This document shows, in pieces, positions 51,310 through 62,138 of a stretch of DNA of 64,000 nt. Both the position numbers and the translations under genes were made by a program. Under the pieces are notes generated by a model, which made no database searches, had not been told where the DNA came from, and saw only the letters and a program-made list of their open reading frames with translations. Positions within the stretch are counted from its first letter, which is position 1; the number at the start of each line of letters is the position of its first letter. Source of the stretch: Bacteroidetes bacterium UBA7662 (GTDB lineage Bacteria > Bacteroidota > Bacteroidia > UBA7662); contig DLHS01000016.1 of assembly GCA_002483345.1 (NCBI GenBank), forward strand, positions 466,700-530,699, read 5' to 3'.

Positions 51310-52548
51310 GTGAAACAGCTAACACTTTTTATTGCCCTATGGATGCTGAGTTGTACCCAGGCCACGGCACAGCAGGGCTTTCCCAATTACTACCGTTTAA
51401 TGACACTTTCACAGCAAGGCGATTCCCTTTACACAGCCGGGAATTTCAAAGAAGCGGCCCGGACGTACGAAACCGCAGCTACCATAAAACTGGAGAAGGC
51501 CATAGATTATGATGTCAGCATCATGTATTACAATGCGGCCTGTGCCTATGCAAAGGCAGGTAATGTGAAAGCAGCACTCAGCTGCCTGGATTTGCTTATC
51601 TGCAAACATGGTTATGCTGATGTGGCTCAACTGGAAGCAGAAGCGGATTTTGAGTTGCTGCGGAAGGATACTGCCTGGAAAAAATATATGGAGGCAGCAA
51701 AAACCAATAAAAAACAACTGGAAGCACGGGAGAATACCCGCAAGGCTCGCACTACCCTGATAGAGGCAGCAGAGGGTCCGGTTTTTTATCCGCTTACCGC
51801 CTTTGCCACAGATTTAATCCTGCAGGATTCGCTGACATTTCTATCTTTTAACCACGATATCTTCAGGGTTTATTTTGCTGCCGATGGTTTTGCCGCTTCC
51901 CGGCTGAACGACCTGAGGGTTGAACTTGACGATGCGCTGAACCGGGGCCGGGAGCTTCTGGATGTCGAAAATTTTGGCAGAGGCATACAGGTGCTGCTGC
52001 TCAATTCAGTAGATGAAATGGAGGTGATTTCAGGTATGCGGGTGAATGGTGGCGTAGCCCTTATCGGCCACGACCTGATGTTGCTGCCTTACCATCCTGG
52101 CAGGAGGCCGCAACTACGGCATGAGTTGTTTCATCTCCTGAGCCATCAGGCCTGGGGTGTCACACCATCGCGACTGCTCAATGAGGGCATGGCGGTTTAT
52201 GCCGACAACAACTGCCTGGTTGAGAACCCTGTTTACAGCATCAATGTCCATCTGATGGATTCCGGTCGTTTGTTGCCGCTGGAGGCACTCGTCCACGACT
52301 TTGACCAGCAGGCACGCCGGAATGATGTGATTGCTTACCTTCAAAGTGCCGGGATATGCAAATATCTCTATGAAACCTACGGGATTACAAAGTTCCGGGC
52401 ACTCTGGACAGCAGGATTTGATGATTTCGAAAAGATTTATGGCATGACCAGCGCCGCTTTCGAGCAGGAGTGGCTGGCCCATATCCGGAGGGTAATTCCA
52501 GGGGAATCTGTTGATATTCCGAGATTATTGGCAGAGGGTTGCGGCTAG
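51310..52548 (+). CDS. TPR-containing HExxH metalloprotease-like protein
   Basis: A 412-residue exported protein (signal peptide ending about ATAQ, residue 20). Residues 25-120 form TPR-like helices (GDSLYTAGNFKEAARTYETA and NAACAYAKAGNVKAAL). The C-terminal half holds HELFH (H271, E272, H275) and a downstream Glu in NEGMAVY (E292), spacing that fits a gluzincin of the peptidase MA-like kind. I do not recognise a named family for the whole. GTG start at 51310. No partner gene is adjacent. The substrate is unknown. Confidence 0.65.
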   Translation: MKQLTLFIALWMLSCTQATAQQGFPNYYRLMTLSQQGDSLYTAGNFKEAARTYETAATIKLEKAIDYDVSIMYYNAACAYAKAGNVKAALSCLDLLICKHGYADVAQLEAEADFELLRKDTAWKKYMEAAKTNKKQLEARENTRKARTTLIEAAEGPVFYPLTAFATDLILQDSLTFLSFNHDIFRVYFAADGFAASRLNDLRVELDDALNRGRELLDVENFGRGIQVLLLNSVDEMEVISGMRVNGGVALIGHDLMLLPYHPGRRPQLRHELFHLLSHQAWGVTPSRLLNEGMAVYADNNCLVENPVYSINVHLMDSGRLLPLEALVHDFDQQARRNDVIAYLQSAGICKYLYETYGITKFRALWTAGFDDFEKIYGMTSAAFEQEWLAHIRRVIPGESVDIPRLLAEGCG

Positions 52549-52771
52549 GTATGGAGGGGGAGAGATTGGAGCGTGACCCTGAGTGGGGAGGGGTGAGTGT
52601 TTCGCTGGTGGTCGTGCATTCGAATCATAACACCTTCAGGGTCCCCGGCCGCAACATATAATCCCGTTTAACCCCCTTTCCCATTTAACCCGACCAACCC
52701 CTTCAAACCGCTGACAACAAGTTTTTTAAGTCTGAAGAATATGCTAATTTGTATATCCAAACTACCCTATT

Positions 52772-54601
52772 ATGAAAAAGCGTCTTCTTCTTGGCATTGT
52801 TGTTCTTTCCTGCTTTTTTAAGCAGGCTGGCGCACAGGGAGCAGGATATGCCATTGATATGACTTCCGTAGCCCGCTATGTGAGTATTCCCAACACACAA
52901 AGCCTTAACCCCGCGGCGCAGATTACTGTGGAGGCCTGGATATATCCGACGGCCTGGGGAGTCAATTTCTGGACGAACAGCATTGTGAGCAAAGACGACT
53001 GGTCGGTGGGAACCCGGGGATTTGTGATGCGCTGTGGCGCCAATGGCACGATATCATTTAACCTGGGGACTACGGTCGGCTGGCGGGAGGCCGTAAGCCC
53101 GGCGAACAGCATGCAGCTCAACCGCTGGCACCACGTGGCAGGCACTTACGACGGCACACAGATACGGGTGTATGTTGATGGTGTGCAGAAGGGGTTCACC
53201 AATTTTACAGGGACCATGGCGGCTTCAACATATGATATGACCATCGGGCAATCTGCATACCACACGGCCAGCAGCAGGCCTTTCGAGGGTTGGATAGATG
53301 AGGTAAGGATGTGGGAACAGGCTTTGCCCGATTCTGTTATCCGGCAATGGATGAACCGGAAAGTGACAGTTAATCACCCCGCAGAAGCATTTCTGCTTGG
53401 GAACTGGTCGTTCGATGAAGGGCAGGGCACACTGGTGAACGACGGCTCTTTTTTCCAGAATCATGGTTCGCTCATCAACGATCCGGTTTGGCGGGCTTCC
53501 GGAGCAGCCATTGGTGATACGGTGGTGGCGGTAACTGCTGCCCCGTTTTCGGCCATGCTCGAAAGGGCAGGTTTGGATAAAGTCGGGGTTTCGGGCTTCA
53601 GTTCAAATCCAATCGCAGTGTACCTTTACCGGGTTAATCAGCCGCAGCTGACCGGACAACTTCCGGCGGGCCACGCCATGACCCTCGACAGCAGCAGAAG
53701 CTGGGGGGTGTTTGTGGTGGGAGCCGATACGTCGTCCTATTCGGTAGATATTGAGCTGTTTGAGGCCAATGGCCTGCATCGTTGTGCCAGCGGTCTTTTC
53801 TGGCGTTTACAGGGCTCTGATACCATCTGGACAGATCCGGCGCTTTCCCTGAGCCAGCAGCGGGATATCCGTTTCAGCAGAACAGGCAGCAGCCAGTGGG
53901 CCGTGGCAGGGGCCGGTTCTACCCTCCTGTCTACCACCGAAAGCCTGACTTTTTGTACGGGAGGAAGCGCCTTGTTTGCGGCAACCCCGTCGACTGGTTT
54001 CAGTTATCAGTGGTTGCACAATGGCACTCCGGTACCCGGAGCAACCAATCCGACCTTGAATGCAGTCTTAAATGGCCTGTATCAGCTGGAAGTTAGGGAC
54101 GGTGCAGGCTGCAGGGATAGCTCTGAGGTTATTACGCTCAGCGTCCTCCCTGCACCCGATGCTGTGATTACCCGCCAGAACGACACCCTTTTTACCGGGA
54201 CTTTCAGCAGTTATCAATGGTTTCGGAACAACAACATCCTCATGGGTGCGAATCAGCAGTTTTACCGGCCAACACAAAACGGCGACTACCGGGTGCTGGT
54301 ATCCAATGCCGATAACTGCACCGATACCTCGGCGGCTTTTGTACATTTTATGACCTCGGTAGCGGAAACGGGAGAAGAAAACATCAAAGTCTGGCCTAAT
54401 CCCGCCATCAACCTGATCACCGTAAGCTTGCAGGATCCCGCCCCCGCTACCCTCAGCCTTCTTGACATCCGGGGCCGGGTTTGTCTGCGGGCATCCCCCG
54501 GTGAACTGCAACTCAAAACAGGAGAATTAACCCGCGGGCTCTACCTGTTGCGGATAGAACAGGGCGTTAAGGTAATGGTGCGGAAGGTTGTGCTGGAGTA
54601 A
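52772..54601 (+). CDS. LamG-domain protein with type IX secretion signal
   Basis: A 609-residue secreted protein. After a signal peptide (to about residue 21, AGAQ) comes a concanavalin-like LamG domain (about 25-225: TVEAWIYPTAWG, RWHHVAGTYDGTQIRVYVDG and GWIDEVRMWEQALPD). Ig-like or PKD-type repeats follow, and then a Por secretion C-terminal domain (about 530-609: VWPNPAINLITVSLQ, SLLDIRGRVCLRAS and GLYLLRIEQG). It would be exported by Sec, then T9SS, and attached to the surface or released. LamG suggests sugar or matrix binding. The second T9SS protein follows. Confidence 0.85.
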   Translation: MKKRLLLGIVVLSCFFKQAGAQGAGYAIDMTSVARYVSIPNTQSLNPAAQITVEAWIYPTAWGVNFWTNSIVSKDDWSVGTRGFVMRCGANGTISFNLGTTVGWREAVSPANSMQLNRWHHVAGTYDGTQIRVYVDGVQKGFTNFTGTMAASTYDMTIGQSAYHTASSRPFEGWIDEVRMWEQALPDSVIRQWMNRKVTVNHPAEAFLLGNWSFDEGQGTLVNDGSFFQNHGSLINDPVWRASGAAIGDTVVAVTAAPFSAMLERAGLDKVGVSGFSSNPIAVYLYRVNQPQLTGQLPAGHAMTLDSSRSWGVFVVGADTSSYSVDIELFEANGLHRCASGLFWRLQGSDTIWTDPALSLSQQRDIRFSRTGSSQWAVAGAGSTLLSTTESLTFCTGGSALFAATPSTGFSYQWLHNGTPVPGATNPTLNAVLNGLYQLEVRDGAGCRDSSEVITLSVLPAPDAVITRQNDTLFTGTFSSYQWFRNNNILMGANQQFYRPTQNGDYRVLVSNADNCTDTSAAFVHFMTSVAETGEENIKVWPNPAINLITVSLQDPAPATLSLLDIRGRVCLRASPGELQLKTGELTRGLYLLRIEQGVKVMVRKVVLE

Positions 54602-54745
54602 TATTCTGAAGATAATTTGTGCTTTTAAAGATCAGATCCTTGATTTAAGTAGTGAAGAAAGAGATTTAATTCTGATTGGATTTTATAGGAATAAACAGAA
54701 TCTACACACGGATAAAATGTATATAATTAGGATAAAACAAGATAC

Positions 54746-57700
54746 ATGCGGATAGCCTTTCTTTTGTTTGGTTTGTTTACGACGGTTTTTTTTGCACAGG
54801 CTCAGCAATTCGTAAGTCAACCCCCCGGCAATAACAACACGGGATCTCCTCTTACAGGTAATGGGAGCGTGCGTAAACAGCAACAAATCTATAGTCCGTC
54901 TGATATGGGACTCATGGGTCAGAAAGGCTACATCACAGCTTTACACCTGAGGGCAGGCACAGCCAACTCGGGTAATATGAACATCAATAGCTTAAAGATT
55001 CGTCTTGGACATACTTCTGATACCAGTTTTACGAGTGTTTCTTTTTATTCCGGAGTCAGAACTGTGCTTGACAGGACATCATTCGTTTTGAGTCAGGCAG
55101 TTATCAGTGGAGGTTATATAATAATACCCCTGGATACACCCTTTTATTTTGATAGTGATTCATCTTTATTGGTAGAAATTTCAAGTGCCTCGGTAGTAAA
55201 TGGTGTACAATCTTCTGCCTTCAAAAAACATGGCAGAAGATTGTTTTCAACACTTGCTTCTTCAAGTACTGGTGTAATTGACAGCATGCAATGGACGCTC
55301 GGGTTTAGTTTGATGGTATTTCCGGATTACGACGTTAGGGTAGACAGCCTCTTGTCGCCAGCATCACCTGTTAAGGCAGATTCGGGGTATGCCGTGTCTT
55401 TAAAGTTCAGAAATTTTGGCACAGATACCTTAAGGGCATTGCAGTTACACTATCAGTATAATCAGGGAAATATAGTTACTGAAAACTGGGCAGGAAATCT
55501 GCTATTGGGAAGCGGAGCTAATTTTATCTTCTTAACACCGTTGGTACCTACCAATGCTTTTGAGGGGCGTTTGAAAGTTTGGAGTAGCATGCCAAATGGA
55601 GAAATGGATCAACAACCTCAAAATGACACCTTAGAAAAGAGTCTTTGTGTTAGCCTTGCGAACGTAACCAGAACAATTGGCGGGCCCAATGCGGACTATC
55701 CGGACATATCAACTGCCTTTGCAGATTTGCAATGCAGGGGAATGGCAGGTCCGGTTCGATTGTTGTTGAATAATGGAGTATACAATCATCCTTTGACAAT
55801 ACCGATAATTCCAGGGCAGTCAGATATTAATACTTTAACCATTGCGTCGGCCAGTGGTATATCAGACAGTGTCATTTTCAGAACATCCGGCGCCCCTACA
55901 TTGTCACTTAGTGGTCGAAGTGGTGTGATATTATCGAGGTTGACATTTTACAGGATTGGAGTTCAGTTTTCAACCCTCGGGAATGTAAATATTATTAACA
56001 GCAATCATATTCGTTTTGAGTACTGTCAGTTTTTATTGGATAGAAATACTAATCCTGGCAGCTGGCAAACGCAAAGGAATTTTACCATTTTCCAAGGCAA
56101 CCATCTTACATTAATCGGGAATAAAATTGAACATGGTTATTATGGGATTCAGGTCTTTGATCATTTTGGCTCCTACAATCAGCATCTCAGGATAGACTCT
56201 AATTTTTTCATTCATCAAATCACCGGATCTCTTTTTTTATTACGCAGCCAACAAATTCACGTAGGAAACAATTTGTTTATTCCCGATTCGTCTATAACTG
56301 GACCGGAAGGATATTTCAGAATTCAAAATAGCCTTGGGTGCACGATAAGTGCCAATTATTTCAGAGGAATATTTAACCAGACAATTCTCATCCTACAGCA
56401 GATTGGAGCCGAACCAGGGCAGCAAAATTTAATAATCAACAATAAAATATCGGGCTCATTTACTGGAGATGGTGTCTTAATCGGGTTTTCTACTAGTATT
56501 GTTAACAGTCCCTTTCTCAGCCAGTTTGTTTTTGCAAGCAACTCAATTAACATAACTTTGACACATGAAGCAAGGCAACATCTTGAAATTATAAGCATAG
56601 CTGGCGCTACCCCGACGGGTATTTCTTATGCAAGATCACAAATTATTAACAATGCGTTTAAGGTGAGGGGGACATATCCGGGAACCGGTATGTTAATCGG
56701 GTATTCAGGGATAGATTCAGTGCTGGATGTAAGACATAATTTTTATGATCATGATTTGGGGATGCATGCCGTAAAAGGTGGAAATCCTGCTGTCGATTAC
56801 CCGACACTGCAGAGTTTTCAGCAAGCAGGAAAAGACAGTGCGTCAGAAAGTGGATGGATAAATTACAGACGTGAAGATCTTTTTCCGGTTTCATCAGTTT
56901 TGGATAACAAAGGGATGCCGCTGACAAATGTGCCAGGCGATTTTATTGGGCAGCTAAGGTCTGCACAACGGCCGGATATTGGTGCCTATGAATATTCCGG
57001 TGTTTATCATCCCGAACTTATAGCAGATTTTTTTGCAGACACGGATACTATACGGAATCGTTCTCTGATTTTACAGGTGCAGGATAGTTTACAAACTTCT
57101 GGAACCAGATTATGGTATAAAAGGCACAGGGATAGCGCATGGGTATTTACAACAGGATCTCAGGTTGTAGCTAATCAGTTTCGAATGACCCTTGATTTGC
57201 AGCAGCTTCGGGGGAGAACCAAGCCAGGGGACACCGTGTACTATTATCTCACGGCAACCAATACACTGGGTCAAAGCAATAGTTTGCCTATGGGGGGTAG
57301 CGAACAGCTTCCGCCTGTAGAACCTGCTTATTTTGTCTTTGGGCAATCATTTGCAGGTATTTATACCATCGGTCAGGGGATGGGGCGTGATTTTTCTACC
57401 ATTTCAGCTGCCATGCAGGCTTTGAGAGGTTCTCTGATTGGTGATACGACTATTTTTTTACTTTGCGATACCAGCTATCCGCAGGACACTTTCCCCATAA
57501 TTGTACACAGGTCATATTTAAGTGATTCCTCGAAAATTGTACAATTACAACCTGCAGATAGTATTCGCATACATTTTCAACTACCTGCAAATAATGTAAA
57601 TAGTTTCTTTATTCTGGAGAACACACACAATTTTATCCTTAACGGAAGATCACCGGATGGATTCAGCGGTCAGATTCAGTTTACTGATGCCGGCACATCC

Positions 57701-60700
57701 AATTCATCCTTGTTTTTTTTTAATAGTTCTGATTCCGCCGGTAATCTTAATAGTGGAATAATAAATTGTAATATAAAGGCGAGCGCTCCTGTGAATCAGA
57801 AAACAGCCATTAATGTTTTGTCAGGCGCGGCGCACTTACGAATGCACAATACGCTGATTTCTGGAAACTATATAGAAGGCAGTGCTCGTGGAATTTTCAT
57901 TACAGGGGGAACAAATTTAAAAATAACGGAAAACGTCATTGGCCCGGAGGATTCGATGCCAGGTAATATGTGGTCTGGGATCAGCACAACCTCAACAACC
58001 AACACCCTTATCCGGTCGAATATAGTTCGAAACCTTGTTACAACAGGAATTGAGATACTAGGTATAGCGGTAAGGCAGAGGAACCTGTCCGCTACGATAT
58101 CCCGGAATCTTATATATAATTTGAGGACAATTGATACAGTTATTAATGGTTTGGCAGTAAATGGCATATTAGTGCATTGTGAAAATGAGGTTCAAATAAT
58201 CGGGAATGAAATCCATGGAATTACTGCAAAACAGAAATTAAGCGGTTCCGGTCCGTATATAAGGTTAGTGGGTATTGAAGTGAGACAGTTCATGTTCCCA
58301 ATGCATAAAATATATCACAATAGTGTATATCTGACGGGAAACTATACGAACAACAACCAAAGTATCAGGGTAATGGCTCTTGCTTATTATAATCAGAATG
58401 CACCGGTTATGGCTATTGATATCAGAAATAATATCTTCGTTAATACCGCAAGCAGCACACGTGTTCCGGCAGAGGTTTCTATTTATGGGCTTAACCATTA
58501 CAATATTGGTAATGAAGATATTCTGATAAATCACAATGTTTATGTTTACGAGCCAGGCCCCTCAACAGCAATGGCTATAGCATTTACTCCTAATACAATA
58601 CCTTATCCTGATTTTAATGGCTGGAGAATGGCTCACCAGATTGCAGGCAGACAGAATGAAACCCATTCAACAGCAACATATGCGCCGAATACACGCTACT
58701 TCGAAGATTATCCAAATATTTATCCGACAATAGCTTTGAGCAGAATTGTCAATGGAAGGGCCACGCCTCTTCCATATCCAGCAGAAATTCTCAGAGATAA
58801 AAATATGCTCGACCGACCGGCATTTGGGGAAACAACCCCTGATCCCGGAGCGTATGAGGTTGTTTCGGACACTATTTTGGATATTCAGCCACCACAAATG
58901 AACTCCGTATGGATGTCTTTGCCACCGGTAGGCTGTGCGGAAGATGTGAGGGTAATATTTGTAAATCTTCACGATGAAAGCAGCATAGACAGCGTCTGGT
59001 TAATCGCTAACTGCAACAATAAACTAAACGAAAAGTTGTTGATGCAGTTTGTGTCTGGCATAGGTGACAGCTCCATCTGGTCGGTTGCGATTCCTGTGGA
59101 CAGTATTGACAGGTGGTGCTTTAGTTTAATAATTGCAAAAGATCAACATAATAATCAGGGACTATTTTCAGGACCGGATTATCATGATTTATATATACAT
59201 CCTGACCTTACCCGGGATACATCATTTGTCAGTAACCAGCCCATAACCCTTTTTCCAAAGGCGCCACTTCAGTATACGATCGGATTTAGTGAACTGTTAT
59301 TTAATTCGAATGGAAATAACACAGGAAACATAGCGCCACATCTGCCATCCATTATTTTTGGCGCCATTGAAATTGCGAATTGGGGAACCGATACTGTTGA
59401 CCTGAGTGGGGTATCCATAAGGAATTACCAATATCAGGTAAAATTCGTTTTTCCACAGGGGACCCGACTCCCCCCCTCAACGGTAGTTGTAGTAGCTTCA
59501 CAAGGCAGTCCGGCCTCCCCTCAGGATTTGTATTTTGTTACGAGCTTAATCGGGAATGTATTTGGGAGTTCAACAGGATTGGCACTTCACTCTCCTTTGG
59601 GTTACCTTATTGATGCAATCTCTTTGAGTGGATTTGTTTTTAATCCGAATACAAACATTACAAATCCTGACTGGTGGATTGATTCGGTTACGATAAACAC
59701 AGCTACTACGGCTGGTATTCAGTTAACAGGACTTGATTTGAACAATGCACGTAACTGGAAAAATTATGATGATTTGCCAGGCTCCCTGGGTTATTTTCAC
59801 CAGGGTCTGGTTACTCGACAAAGTGTGCAGCCTGTGTGGTCGGGGGCAGGTAGTGGTACAGGATGGAAAGTACCAGTTATAAACACAGGTGGAGGAATAT
59901 ATCAGTATGTCTTAAACCTCAGCAGCGGTAACTGTACGGAATCTGATACCCTGACACTTCGACTGAGCGGCAGCGGAAATACTGATTTTATACGTCCGTT
60001 TATAAGCAGTGTCACCCCCTCATCAAATTATTTTGACGGTTGCCCGGGTTCTGCACGCTATATCGATCTGGAGGCAGTTGATTCGGCCTGGGGGAGCGGA
60101 ATTTCTGAGCTTCATGTTTTGATAGAAGATGCTTTTGGTAATAATCAGCGTGTAGTGGTTCCGAGAATTTCTGGTAACGACAGCGCTGGCATTTATCGTT
60201 TTGTAATTCAAGAGCCGTATCCTGCCGGAGTCTTGTTATACCGTGCATTTGCGGTTGATTCTAATAACCTGAGTAGCGACACGATCAAACTTCCCTTTGT
60301 TATAGGGGAGCCGTTAAAGGTTAGTATAGTTGGAGACACTACGCAGGTTATGGGTTCAAGTACCGTTTTAAGAACCCAATGTCGCTTACCTGCAAGGGTT
60401 GGCATTCAGCTTACAGAGGTAATATTTCGTTTTGAACCAAATAATCACGGGAGTCAGCCCTTGTCAACTTTACCTCCTGGTTTTCCGGCGGTTCTAGGTA
60501 ATGATAATGATGTGATTGAAATTACCAACTATAGTTCTGACACCGTTGCAACACACGATATATATCTCCGTATATTTAGAGGGAACACCCATTTTCAGGT
60601 TATTAACTACAGGTTGCCCCAGGTTTTTCTGGCCCCAGGTACGCAGTTATTTCTTATAAGTAATTCTGGCATTAACGATACTGCCAATCGGGTCTATTAT

Positions 60701-62056
60701 ATTGGGAATACCAATGTTGGCTTAATTACGAGTAATACTGAGGTAGGCGTTTTATTGTACGACGAAAGAGTCGATCAGGTTATCTCCGCCGTAACATACA
60801 ATGGATATAATTTTCAGGCTGTTCAACAGGTTCCCGTTTCCATTTGGTCTGGCTCTGTTCTTTTAACAGCCACTGAATGCGGCATAGCCAGAATTGCAAG
60901 TAAACCGGCGAATCAATTGTCTTGGAGAGTTTCAAGCCCATCTTTTCAGACCAATCTTGGGACAGCACCGAGCCTGCTTATACCGATACCAGTACAATGG
61001 AGTATAAATGGGGTTGTAAGTGGTGTGAACGACAGCCTGCTGCTTCAGTTAAATCAGACAACTCAGGTTATGGCTGAGCTTATCGGATACAATTGTAGTG
61101 CCAGGGATTCTGTTGTAGTAAATGTAGTTGCACCGATTATTAATCTGCGCATGCTGCAAATATTAAGCCCGGATACAGGCTCCAATACACCAAATACACC
61201 AGTATCTGTTCAATTTATGAATGGTGGCAATGTCAGCATAGCTAATGTACCGCTGAAATATCGGATTAACAATGGCGCTTACATACAGGAAACGTTTTCC
61301 GGCCCCCTGCTTCCCGGAGATACGGCCTTGTATACGTTCTCTACCCCATGGAATCCCCCGGCAGGTGGGCAGCATACCGTTTGTATAATGAGTTCTGTCT
61401 CAGGGGATGTAATACCTGGCGATGACACGTTATGTCTTCGCGCTGGCGGCTTTCCTGTTTTTCCGGATGTAAGATTAACTGAACTTTTGTCGCCACATCC
61501 GGATTCGTTGCACCAACAACCTACAGCAGTGCAGATACGTTTGAAAAATGAAGGGGATATTTCGCTTCAATTGTTCACACTGAGTTATAAGATAAATGAC
61601 AGTTTACAGGCAATCGAAAACTTTGCCTATCATTTGCCCCCGGATGATAGTGTATTGTTTACATTTGGCCAGTACTGGACTCCGGTTGCAACGGGCAGTG
61701 TTAATCTATGTGTCACCGTTTACGTTAATAATGATGTTGATACGTCCGACAACTTTGTGTGTGTGCCTTTGAATGCAAGCGTTGGCATTGAGGATTTGAG
61801 TATGAACAAACCCGCGCTCTTTCAGGTGTATCCTAATCCGACCAATGAGAAAATAATGCTGGAATTCAATACCCCTATGCTTTTAAAAAGGGTAATTCTA
61901 CGCGGTATGGCAGGAAAAGTGGTATTAGAATCAGAACCAAATGGTATTGTCAAAAATTACCGGATGAGTCTTGAACAATTATCTGAAGGCGTATACATCC
62001 TTGAAGCGGAGGTGGATAACCAAAAAATCTACCACCGGATAATGTTACAACGGTGA
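54746..62056 (+). CDS. Giant T9SS-secreted repeat protein
   Basis: A 2436-residue secreted protein. A signal peptide (ending AQAQ near residue 19) is followed by several domain types in repeat. There are three CARDB-like beta-sandwich units: one near residue 200 (VRVDSLLSPASP) and two near the C-terminus (LRMLQILSPDTG and VRLTELLSPHPD). Two parallel beta-helix stretches (about 310-680 and 880-1370) each begin with a YPDISTAF/FSTISAAM motif. Two lamin-tail-like units (about 1505-1680 and 1885-2080) come next. The C-terminus (FQVYPNPTNEKIMLEF and on) is a Por sorting domain. It is probably a cell-surface adhesin or polysaccharide-acting protein. The DNA is visibly A+T-richer than its neighbours. 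Confidence 0.85.
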   Translation: MRIAFLLFGLFTTVFFAQAQQFVSQPPGNNNTGSPLTGNGSVRKQQQIYSPSDMGLMGQKGYITALHLRAGTANSGNMNINSLKIRLGHTSDTSFTSVSFYSGVRTVLDRTSFVLSQAVISGGYIIIPLDTPFYFDSDSSLLVEISSASVVNGVQSSAFKKHGRRLFSTLASSSTGVIDSMQWTLGFSLMVFPDYDVRVDSLLSPASPVKADSGYAVSLKFRNFGTDTLRALQLHYQYNQGNIVTENWAGNLLLGSGANFIFLTPLVPTNAFEGRLKVWSSMPNGEMDQQPQNDTLEKSLCVSLANVTRTIGGPNADYPDISTAFADLQCRGMAGPVRLLLNNGVYNHPLTIPIIPGQSDINTLTIASASGISDSVIFRTSGAPTLSLSGRSGVILSRLTFYRIGVQFSTLGNVNIINSNHIRFEYCQFLLDRNTNPGSWQTQRNFTIFQGNHLTLIGNKIEHGYYGIQVFDHFGSYNQHLRIDSNFFIHQITGSLFLLRSQQIHVGNNLFIPDSSITGPEGYFRIQNSLGCTISANYFRGIFNQTILILQQIGAEPGQQNLIINNKISGSFTGDGVLIGFSTSIVNSPFLSQFVFASNSINITLTHEARQHLEIISIAGATPTGISYARSQIINNAFKVRGTYPGTGMLIGYSGIDSVLDVRHNFYDHDLGMHAVKGGNPAVDYPTLQSFQQAGKDSASESGWINYRREDLFPVSSVLDNKGMPLTNVPGDFIGQLRSAQRPDIGAYEYSGVYHPELIADFFADTDTIRNRSLILQVQDSLQTSGTRLWYKRHRDSAWVFTTGSQVVANQFRMTLDLQQLRGRTKPGDTVYYYLTATNTLGQSNSLPMGGSEQLPPVEPAYFVFGQSFAGIYTIGQGMGRDFSTISAAMQALRGSLIGDTTIFLLCDTSYPQDTFPIIVHRSYLSDSSKIVQLQPADSIRIHFQLPANNVNSFFILENTHNFILNGRSPDGFSGQIQFTDAGTSNSSLFFFNSSDSAGNLNSGIINCNIKASAPVNQKTAINVLSGAAHLRMHNTLISGNYIEGSARGIFITGGTNLKITENVIGPEDSMPGNMWSGISTTSTTNTLIRSNIVRNLVTTGIEILGIAVRQRNLSATISRNLIYNLRTIDTVINGLAVNGILVHCENEVQIIGNEIHGITAKQKLSGSGPYIRLVGIEVRQFMFPMHKIYHNSVYLTGNYTNNNQSIRVMALAYYNQNAPVMAIDIRNNIFVNTASSTRVPAEVSIYGLNHYNIGNEDILINHNVYVYEPGPSTAMAIAFTPNTIPYPDFNGWRMAHQIAGRQNETHSTATYAPNTRYFEDYPNIYPTIALSRIVNGRATPLPYPAEILRDKNMLDRPAFGETTPDPGAYEVVSDTILDIQPPQMNSVWMSLPPVGCAEDVRVIFVNLHDESSIDSVWLIANCNNKLNEKLLMQFVSGIGDSSIWSVAIPVDSIDRWCFSLIIAKDQHNNQGLFSGPDYHDLYIHPDLTRDTSFVSNQPITLFPKAPLQYTIGFSELLFNSNGNNTGNIAPHLPSIIFGAIEIANWGTDTVDLSGVSIRNYQYQVKFVFPQGTRLPPSTVVVVASQGSPASPQDLYFVTSLIGNVFGSSTGLALHSPLGYLIDAISLSGFVFNPNTNITNPDWWIDSVTINTATTAGIQLTGLDLNNARNWKNYDDLPGSLGYFHQGLVTRQSVQPVWSGAGSGTGWKVPVINTGGGIYQYVLNLSSGNCTESDTLTLRLSGSGNTDFIRPFISSVTPSSNYFDGCPGSARYIDLEAVDSAWGSGISELHVLIEDAFGNNQRVVVPRISGNDSAGIYRFVIQEPYPAGVLLYRAFAVDSNNLSSDTIKLPFVIGEPLKVSIVGDTTQVMGSSTVLRTQCRLPARVGIQLTEVIFRFEPNNHGSQPLSTLPPGFPAVLGNDNDVIEITNYSSDTVATHDIYLRIFRGNTHFQVINYRLPQVFLAPGTQLFLISNSGINDTANRVYYIGNTNVGLITSNTEVGVLLYDERVDQVISAVTYNGYNFQAVQQVPVSIWSGSVLLTATECGIARIASKPANQLSWRVSSPSFQTNLGTAPSLLIPIPVQWSINGVVSGVNDSLLLQLNQTTQVMAELIGYNCSARDSVVVNVVAPIINLRMLQILSPDTGSNTPNTPVSVQFMNGGNVSIANVPLKYRINNGAYIQETFSGPLLPGDTALYTFSTPWNPPAGGQHTVCIMSSVSGDVIPGDDTLCLRAGGFPVFPDVRLTELLSPHPDSLHQQPTAVQIRLKNEGDISLQLFTLSYKINDSLQAIENFAYHLPPDDSVLFTFGQYWTPVATGSVNLCVTVYVNNDVDTSDNFVCVPLNASVGIEDLSMNKPALFQVYPNPTNEKIMLEFNTPMLLKRVILRGMAGKVVLESEPNGIVKNYRMSLEQLSEGVYILEAEVDNQKIYHRIMLQR

Positions 62057-62138
62057 AAAGCCAGAAGGGATGTTTTTGTGCTGTGCCGGTTATCGCACTA
62101 CGAAACTACTGTTTATGAAAAATGAGGTTGATGCATTG

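Noticed and set aside
50867..51325. Minus-strand open frame of about 150 codons with a FYRFTVLP repeat
   Set aside because: The repeated peptide is only the complement of the GGTAAAAC array and the frame overlaps aspS; no start signal or homology.
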